NCBI RefSeq assembly: GCF_003634315.1
Contig: NZ_RBXL01000001.1
Coordinates: forward strand, 542,501 to 606,500
Reading direction: 5' to 3'
DNA length: 64,000 nucleotides
From: Thiocapsa rosea
GTDB lineage: Bacteria; Pseudomonadota; Gammaproteobacteria; Chromatiales; Chromatiaceae
Made by a program: the position numbers and the translations under genes. Shown piece after piece: positions 57,817 through 64,000 of the stretch. The first letter of the stretch is position 1; each line of letters opens with the position of its first letter. Below the pieces are notes generated by a model. It made no database searches. It was given only the letters and a program-made list of their open reading frames with translations, and was not told the DNA's origin.

Positions 57817-58251
57817 TCAGTTGGTGGCTTGATGTCTAGGGAATTGGTGGAGACATAGGGTCTTGAAATCACTTCTTCCGCTGCGCCTAAGATCCTGCGA
57901 GGATCCGCTCAGCTCCGCGGCGGTGATCTCTGCCTGCTCGGACTTCGAGTAGATCGTCACCAACAGGATATCATCGGCTGTATGCAGGTAATAAATGATC
58001 CGAAAACCCCCGCGCTTACCCCGGACAGCGGCGGAGTTTTTCACACGCACATTGTAGAAGACATAACCGACGCCCAGGATACGGTCGCCCTGGGTCTCGC
58101 CGGTATCAGGCAGCGGCATTGGCCCGGACAGGTCAGGATAACCATCTGAGGGTGTCTCCGGAACCAGCCGTAAGCCAAAAGCTTGGCAACAAAAATACCG
58201 AACCCCTCGATCTCCAGGTGGTTCGGCTCTTGCTGTCTTCGTCGAGTCCAT
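57817..58251 (-). CDS. RelE-family toxin-like protein with altered N-terminus
   Basis: 144 residues. The C-terminal two thirds (ETPSDGYPDLSGPMPLPD, GDRILGVGYVFYNVRVKNSAAVRGKRGGFRIIYYLHTADDILLVTIYSKSEQAEI) fit a RelE/HigB-type ribonuclease fold. Residues ~13-31 (GDRGVRYFCCQAFGLRLV) look scrambled, whereas the same DNA in another frame reads EIEGFGIFVAKLLAYGWF, closer to what this family has. ATG 58251 has GGAGGAA upstream. No antitoxin gene follows. Probably a decayed toxin. Confidence 0.6.
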   Translation of the reverse strand: MDSTKTARAEPPGDRGVRYFCCQAFGLRLVPETPSDGYPDLSGPMPLPDTGETQGDRILGVGYVFYNVRVKNSAAVRGKRGGFRIIYYLHTADDILLVTIYSKSEQAEITAAELSGSSQDLRRSGRSDFKTLCLHQFPRHQATN

Positions 58252-58354
58252 GACGTTTGTTTCCTCCGTGGCGTGTGCGGGAAATATAGCACAGGATTCC
58301 GGACGCGGTCGTCAGGTCGCAGATCACCCATCCTCTTCCTACTCCCCGCCCCCG

Positions 58355-59203
58355 TCAAAGCGTACTAATCGAAACCTCATACACCCCCCCAACCACCACA
58401 AACTCATCCTCCCCCTTCAGCATCCCCGGCAGCAACCGATTGAAGAAGAAGATCTTCGGCAAAGGTACCTCCGCGATCAGGATGTAGTCCCCGAACTCGT
58501 CGGCACGCTCGCGGCTGCTGGTGAAGCTGTTGAGGTTGTTGAAGAGGACGCGATAGCGCCCGCTGCCGAGGGTTTCGAGGATCTCGTGCTCGTCGATGCG
58601 GTTGATGCCTCGGTAGAGGCTGAGGTGGGTCTCTTCGGGGTGAGCCTGGAGGAGCTCGTACTGACAATAGGTATAGAGGAGGTCGAGCTGGGCCTCGAGG
58701 GCGTTGGTGGCGTAGAGGCCGCGGGTGCCCTCGGCGACGTAGTGCTGGTACGCCTCGCTGTTACGTCCTTGGAGCGGGCCGGCGTGGTGTCGGGCGAGCA
58801 GGCCGAAGCGGCTCTCGACCCAGCGTTTGAGGATGGCGCCTTCGCGGCCGTCCGAGTCGAAGGACCAGCCGCGCGCCATGCGCAGGTAGTTGGCGTTGAC
58901 CCGTTTCTTCTTGGTCTTTCCCTTCGCGAGTCCGGCCTCGTCGAGATGATCAAGAAGGAAGTGGGCGCTGACGTAGTCCTGAAAGGCTTGAGCGCGTGCC
59001 GCGTGTTGCGGGATCGGCGCGAGCGTGCGGAAGAGGTCCGCGTGGAAGTGGCGGATACCGTCGAGCTCCAGGGGGACCGGGTGTTGCTGGTAGGTCAGGC
59101 TGCCCAGGATCACGGCCGGCAGGTTGCAGCGATTGATGGGGAGACGGGCGTTGGCCGGGAGCGTGGCGGGTGGCGGTTGTTCGGTTTGTCGGTTGTTGTC
59201 CAT
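58355..59203 (-). CDS. draT: Dinitrogenase reductase ADP-ribosyltransferase
   Basis: A 282-residue enzyme that transfers ADP-ribose from NAD to Arg101 of NifH, switching nitrogenase off on ammonium or darkness. It reads LPINRCNLPAVILGSLTYQQHPVPLELDGIRHFHADLF, YLRMARGWSFDSDGREGAILKRWVESRFGL, ETHLSLYRGINRIDEHEIL and LNSFTSSRERADEFGDYILIAEVPLPKIFFF. ATG 59203 has AAGG upstream. It lies divergent from nifH. The last ~104 codons are the part shared with 47021-47333, so they were probably brought by the island. No draG is in the window. Confidence 0.94.
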   Translation of the reverse strand: MDNNRQTEQPPPATLPANARLPINRCNLPAVILGSLTYQQHPVPLELDGIRHFHADLFRTLAPIPQHAARAQAFQDYVSAHFLLDHLDEAGLAKGKTKKKRVNANYLRMARGWSFDSDGREGAILKRWVESRFGLLARHHAGPLQGRNSEAYQHYVAEGTRGLYATNALEAQLDLLYTYCQYELLQAHPEETHLSLYRGINRIDEHEILETLGSGRYRVLFNNLNSFTSSRERADEFGDYILIAEVPLPKIFFFNRLLPGMLKGEDEFVVVGGVYEVSISTL

Positions 59204-59304
59204 ACATGCCTTGCGGCTTTGTCGGGGATGCCACCAAACCGGCGACATCCGTAGGCGATACGAAACTCCATTTAAAACAGTATTATGGAGCGCATTGGCG
59301 TGGT

Positions 59305-59319
59305 TGGCACATGGTTTGC
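59305..59319 (+). promoter_or_regulatory. Sigma-54 promoter of nifHDKT
   Basis: TGGCAC-5 bp-TTGC matches the -24/-12 consensus, 63 bp before nifH. NifA is the expected activator. I see no perfect TGT-N10-ACA upstream site; TGT-N10-ACC at about 59219 is the closest. Confidence 0.88.
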
Positions 59320-59333
59320 CTTAAGGCTCGTGA

Positions 59334-60266
<933 letters not shown>

Positions 60267-60576
60267 ACCGCGCTTGTCGGTGACATGTGATGTCTTCGTA
60301 GGGATTGGGCCTTGGTGATCCCTGCTGCCCTCGGTGGGGCGCGGTTCAGGATGATTGAAAACTCATTGATGAGTTGGCGTGGCTTGGCGATGACGGGTGT
60401 GGGAAGCGAGGTCTCGCTTCTATGAAGACAACGCAGGTTATGCCGGAGCAGGTTTCCTGCGGGGATTGTTGTTTTGAATGGACGCGGCGGATCGATGCCG
60501 CGCTCCCTTGTTCATCCATTTCTCAACGCGCGACCGTCGGCGGATTTGCCGCGGCGCCGAATCGAGGAAAGCCAGT

Positions 60577-62061
60577 ATGTCAGCATTGACTCGCGAAGAG
60601 ACCCAGGCACTCATCCAAGAGGTGCTCGAGGTCTATCCTGAGAAGGCGAAGAAAGACCGCGCCAAGCATTTGGCGGTCAACGACCAATCGGTCGAGCAGT
60701 CCAAGAAGTGCATCACCTCCAACCGCAAGTCCTTGCCCGGTGTCATGACCGTGCGCGGCTGTGCCTACGCCGGCTCCAAGGGCGTGGTCTGGGGTCCGAT
60801 CAAGGACATGATCCACATCTCGCACGGCCCGGTCGGCTGCGGTGCCTATTCGCGCGCCGGTCGTCGCAACTACTACGTCGGCATGACCGGCGTGAACACC
60901 TTCGGCACCATGAACTTCACCTCGGATTTCCAGGAGAAGGACATCGTCTTCGGCGGCGACAAGAAGCTCGACAAGCTGATCACCGAGATCGAAGGTCTCT
61001 TCCCGCTGAGCAAGGGCATCAGCATCCAGTCCGAGTGTCCGATCGGCCTGATCGGCGACGACATCGAGGCGGTCGCCAAGAAGCAGAGCAAGGCGCTGAA
61101 CAAGCCGGTCGTGCCGGTGCGTTGCGAGGGTTTCCGCGGCGTGTCCCAGTCCCTGGGTCATCACATCGCCAACGACGCGATCCGCGACTGGGTCATCGGC
61201 AACCGTGACGGCGACGAGTCCTTCCAAATCGGTCCCTACGACGTGGCCGTGATCGGCGACTACAACATCGGCGGCGACGCCTGGTCCTCGCGCATCCTGC
61301 TCGAAGAGATGGGTCTGCGCGTGGTGGCTCAGTGGTCCGGAGACGGCACCCTCTCGGAGATGGAGCTGACCCCCAAGGTCAAGCTGAACCTGATCCACTG
61401 CTACCGCTCCATGAACTACATCTCCCGTCACATGGAAGAGAAGTACGGGGTGCCGTGGATGGAGTACAACTTCTTCGGCCCGACCAAGATCGCCGAGTCC
61501 TTGCGCAAGATCGCCGCCTTCTTCGACGAGACCATCCAGGCCAACGCGGAGCAGGTGATCGCGAAATACACGGCCGAGTACGAGGCGATCATCGCCAAGT
61601 ACCGCCCGCGTCTGGAAGGCAAGCGGGTCATGCTCTACGTCGGCGGTCTGCGTCCGCGCCACGTCATCGGCGCCTATGAAGACCTCGGCATGGAAGTGGT
61701 CGGCACCGGGTACGAGTTTGCCCACAACGACGACTACGACCGCACCATCAAGGAAATGGGCAACGCGACCCTGCTTTACGACGACATCACGGGCTACGAG
61801 TTCGAAGAGTTCGTCAAGAAGGTCAAGCCCGACCTGATCGGCTCCGGCATCAAGGAGAAGTACATCTTCCAGAAGATGGGCATCCCCTTCCGCCAGATGC
61901 ACTCCTGGGACTATTCGGGTCCGTACCACGGCTATGACGGCTTCGCCATCTTCGCCCGCGACATGGACATGACGATCAACAACCCCTGCTGGAAGCAGAT
62001 GCAGGCACCTTGGCAGCAATCCGCCGAGCAAGAGGCCGCACCGCTGGCCGCCAGCGCCTGA
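60577..62061 (+). CDS. nifD: Nitrogenase molybdenum-iron protein alpha chain
   Basis: A 494-residue subunit. P-cluster ligands C62 (RGCAYAGS), C88 (GPVGCGAYS) and C154 (SECPIG); FeMo-cofactor ligands C275 ([10 protein letters not shown]) and H442 ([16 protein letters not shown]). This is Mo-type rather than V or Fe-only by these blocks. ATG 60577 is preceded by GAGGAAA; a longer frame upstream is non-coding in style. Partner of NifK. Confidence 0.99.
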   Translation: MSALTREETQALIQEVLEVYPEKAKKDRAKHLAVNDQSVEQSKKCITSNRKSLPGVMTVRGCAYAGSKGVVWGPIKDMIHISHGPVGCGAYSRAGRRNYYVGMTGVNTFGTMNFTSDFQEKDIVFGGDKKLDKLITEIEGLFPLSKGISIQSECPIGLIGDDIEAVAKKQSKALNKPVVPVRCEGFRGVSQSLGHHIANDAIRDWVIGNRDGDESFQIGPYDVAVIGDYNIGGDAWSSRILLEEMGLRVVAQWSGDGTLSEMELTPKVKLNLIHCYRSMNYISRHMEEKYGVPWMEYNFFGPTKIAESLRKIAAFFDETIQANAEQVIAKYTAEYEAIIAKYRPRLEGKRVMLYVGGLRPRHVIGAYEDLGMEVVGTGYEFAHNDDYDRTIKEMGNATLLYDDITGYEFEEFVKKVKPDLIGSGIKEKYIFQKMGIPFRQMHSWDYSGPYHGYDGFAIFARDMDMTINNPCWKQMQAPWQQSAEQEAAPLAASA

Positions 62062-62063
62062 TC

Positions 62064-62154
62064 TCGAGCCTCCGGCCACCAGCCGCCAGCCACCCGCCTT
62101 TCGTCGCCGGCAACCGGCTGGAGGCCGGCGGCTGGAGGCTGGCGGCTCGAAAAA
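62064..62154. repeat. Imperfect hairpin with heptad repeats between nifD and nifK
   Basis: 62065-62091 pairs with 62123-62149 at 23 of 27 positions. The right arm is built of 7-bp units GGCTGGA, GGCCGGC, GGCTGGA, GGCTGGC. It follows the nifD stop by 3 bp with AAAAAG after it; it could modulate nifK expression or stabilise mRNA. Confidence 0.75.
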
Positions 62155-62218
62155 GACACCGAACTCAGTCCCAAGCATGTCGTCGTCCGCGGATTAGCGG
62201 CGCGGCAGGAGCACACCC

Positions 62219-63790
62219 ATGAGCCAACACATCGACCAGATCAAACCCAGCTATCCCTTGTTCAGGGATGCCGACTATGTCGACAACCTTGCGAAGAAGC
62301 GCGACGGCGTGGAAGAGCGCCACTCCGACGAGAAGATCGAAGAGGTCTTTCAGTGGACCACGACCAAGGAGTATCAGGAACTCAACTTCAAGCGTGAGGC
62401 CCTGACCGTCAACCCGGCCAAGGCCTGTCAGCCGCTCGGCGCCGTGCTCTGCGCGCTCGGGTTCGAGAAGACGCTCCCCTACGTGCATGGCTCGCAGGGC
62501 TGCGTGGCCTATTTCCGCACCTACTTCAACCGTCATTTCAAGGAGCCGATCGCCTGCGTGTCCGATTCCATGACGGAAGACGCAGCGGTCTTCGGCGGCC
62601 AGAAGAACATGATGGAAGGGCTGGAAAACGCCAAGGCCCTGTACAAGCCCGAGATGATCGCGGTCAGCACCACCTGCATGGCCGAAGTCATCGGCGACGA
62701 CCTCAACGCCTTTATCGGCAACGCCAAGAAGGAAGGGTACGTCCCGTCCGAGTTCCCGACCCCGTTCGCGCACACCCCGAGCTTTGTCGGCAGCCATACG
62801 ACCGGCTGGGACAACATGTTCGAGGGGATCATCCGCTACTTCACGATCAATGCCATGGAGGACAAGGTCGTCGGCTCCAACGGCAAGATCAACCTGGTCC
62901 CCGGTTTCGAGACCTATCTCGGCAACTACCGCGTCATGCACCGCATGATGCAGGAGATGGGCGTCGACTATAGCCTGCTGTGCGACCCGACCGAGGTGCT
63001 CGACACCCCGGCCGACGGCGAGTACCGCATGTACGATGGCGGCACCAGCATCTCCGAGGTGAAGGACGCGCCGAACGCGATCGACACCCTGCTGCTGCAG
63101 CCCTGGCAGTTGCCGAAGACGCGCAAGTACGCCGAGATCACCTGGAAGCACCCGGTCAACGCCATCAAGATCCCGATGGGTCTGGAGTGGACCGACGAGT
63201 TCCTGATGAAGGTCTCCGAGTTGACCGGCAAGCCGATCCCCGAGTCCCTGGCGAAAGAGCGCGGCCGTCTGGTCGACATGATGACCGACAGCCACACCTG
63301 GCTGCACGGCAAGAAGTTCGCGCTCTACGGCGATGCCGACTTCGTCCTCGGAATGACCAAGTTCCTGCTCGAGCTGGGTGCCGAGCCGACGCATATCCTC
63401 TGCAACCACGCCAACAAGCGCTGGAAGAAAGAGGTTGAAGGTGTCCTTGCCTCGTCGCCCTACGGCAAGGAAGGCAAGGTCTACACCAGCTCCGACCTCT
63501 GGCACTTCCGTTCGCTGTGCTTCACCGACAAGCCGGACTTCATGATCGGCAACAGCTACGGCAAGTTCATCCAGCGCGACACCCTGCACAAGGGCAAGGA
63601 GCATGAGGTCCCCTTGATCCGGATCGGCTTCCCGATCTTCGATCGGCACCATCTGCACCGTATGACCACCATGGGCTACGAGGGTGGCATGTACATCCTC
63701 ACGACCCTGGTCAACGCGGTCCTCGAGCGTCTGGACGACGAGACGCGCGAGATGGGCGTGACGGACTACAACTACGACCTGGTGAGATAG
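62219..63790 (+). CDS. nifK: Nitrogenase molybdenum-iron protein beta chain
   Basis: A 523-residue subunit. P-cluster ligands C70 (NPAKACQPLGA), C95 (GSQGCVAYFR) and C153 (STTCMAEVIGDD); HKF-type and C-terminal YEGGMYILTTLVNAVLERLD are conserved. Forms the alpha2-beta2 tetramer with NifD. Good RBS GGAG precedes the ATG. Confidence 0.99.
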   Translation: MSQHIDQIKPSYPLFRDADYVDNLAKKRDGVEERHSDEKIEEVFQWTTTKEYQELNFKREALTVNPAKACQPLGAVLCALGFEKTLPYVHGSQGCVAYFRTYFNRHFKEPIACVSDSMTEDAAVFGGQKNMMEGLENAKALYKPEMIAVSTTCMAEVIGDDLNAFIGNAKKEGYVPSEFPTPFAHTPSFVGSHTTGWDNMFEGIIRYFTINAMEDKVVGSNGKINLVPGFETYLGNYRVMHRMMQEMGVDYSLLCDPTEVLDTPADGEYRMYDGGTSISEVKDAPNAIDTLLLQPWQLPKTRKYAEITWKHPVNAIKIPMGLEWTDEFLMKVSELTGKPIPESLAKERGRLVDMMTDSHTWLHGKKFALYGDADFVLGMTKFLLELGAEPTHILCNHANKRWKKEVEGVLASSPYGKEGKVYTSSDLWHFRSLCFTDKPDFMIGNSYGKFIQRDTLHKGKEHEVPLIRIGFPIFDRHHLHRMTTMGYEGGMYILTTLVNAVLERLDDETREMGVTDYNYDLVR

Positions 63791-63795
63791 TCCCG

Positions 63796-63822
63796 CTCGG
63801 GCGGCGCGGTGCGCCGCCCGAG
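63796..63822 (+). other. Hairpin between nifK and nifT
   Basis: CTCGGGCGGCG-CGGTG-CGCCGCCCGAG, a perfect 11-bp stem 5 bp after the nifK stop without a T run. It is more likely an mRNA-stabilising or partial-attenuation structure than a terminator. Confidence 0.75.
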
Positions 63823-63871
63823 AGCTGAACGTTCGGCAGACCCATTCAAGACGACGAGAGGCAACCCACTG

Positions 63872-64000
63872 ATGCCCAATGTGATGATTCGTAAAAGCGA
63901 CGCGGGAGACCTGCTCTTCTATGTCGCAAAAAAGGACATGGAGGAGACGATTGCCTCCGTGGAGCTGGATGACGCCGAACAATGGGGCGGCGAGGTGGAG
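63872..64000 (+). CDS. nifT: NifT/FixU protein, 5' part (runs off window)
   Basis: The first 43 codons, MPNVMIRKSDAGDLLFYVAKKDMEETIASVELDDAEQWGG..., match NifT, a small protein always near nifDK whose role is not settled. Usual length is ~72 residues, so about 30 are outside. GAGAGG lies upstream of the ATG. Confidence 0.95.
   Translation, partial: MPNVMIRKSDAGDLLFYVAKKDMEETIASVELDDAEQWGGEVE

Larger units (their letters stand above)
47334..58354. mobile_element. 11-kb integrated island inserted in draT
   Basis: Bounded by ~313-bp direct repeats of the draT 3' coding end, with a tyrosine integrase next to one repeat, a phage-type primase/helicase and an antirestriction operon. All genes I trust run on the minus strand. 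Composition shifts to A+T-richer between about 53.6 and 57 kb. Precise ends (att core) are not defined; the common sequence at the crossover side is GAGCTCGTACTGACAAT. Confidence 0.85.

Noticed and set aside
60267-60576. A small gene in the nifH-nifD spacer
   Set aside because: The short readings have no ribosome site, no nif homology I recognise and poor codon pattern.

Overview
The window looks like chromosome of a nitrogen-fixing gammaproteobacterium, most likely a purple sulfur bacterium of the Chromatiaceae. The grounds are the G+C-rich housekeeping genes with gammaproteobacterial gene order (rplU-rpmA-obgE-proB; rlmH-maf-rng-yhdP-tldD-pmbA), a draT gene divergent from nifHDK, and proteins typical of that group. 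The genus is inference; no photosynthesis gene is present.

Region 1 (1-36.6 kb) is the core chromosome. It starts with the 3' four fifths of a 23S rRNA gene, 5S rRNA and the rrn terminator. It continues with a sugar aminotransferase, the rplU-rpmA-obgE-proB operon, ispB, tRNA-Pro, an MFS carrier, a GGDEF/EAL protein and serB. Next come a three-gene lipid cluster (FAD oxidoreductase, DUF1365, cyclopropane synthase) and the long minus-strand series from rlmH to pmbA. A stand-alone homocysteine-methyltransferase domain and sseA follow, then a coupled DUF3604 / peptidyl-prolyl isomerase / HupE-UreJ operon. Eight copies of an ~86-bp intergenic repeat with TTAAACCGCG...CGCGGTTTAA ends lie between 2.5 and 28.2 kb; three of them supply the stop codon of the adjacent gene.

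Region 2 (36.6-47 kb) is accessory DNA. It holds an Anbu proteasome-like protease and then a toxin-antitoxin cluster: intact parDE and vapBC, a higBA whose toxin has no normal start, an orphan antitoxin beside a deleted PemK/MazF-like toxin, and a vapC fragment. It also holds a REP-associated transposase inserted in an IS66 remnant, a membrane protein, a lone PIN protein and a complete IS21-type element with a 5-bp target duplication.

Region 3 (47.0-58.7 kb) is an 11-kb integrated island bounded by direct repeats of the 3' end of draT, the gene for the nitrogenase-reductase ADP-ribosyltransferase. The repeat begins exactly at the draT stop codon. One copy completes an intact draT; the other is a displaced, frameshifted remnant beside a tyrosine integrase. 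The island carries a phage-type primase/helicase, a KlcA/ArdB antirestriction gene in a tight operon, and A+T-richer cargo of unknown function.

Region 4 (58.3-64 kb) is the nitrogenase locus: draT divergent from a sigma-54 promoter and nifH-nifD-nifK-nifT, with nifT cut by the window edge. NifH keeps Arg101, the residue DraT modifies, so the island has inserted into the post-translational switch of nitrogenase while apparently restoring its coding sequence.
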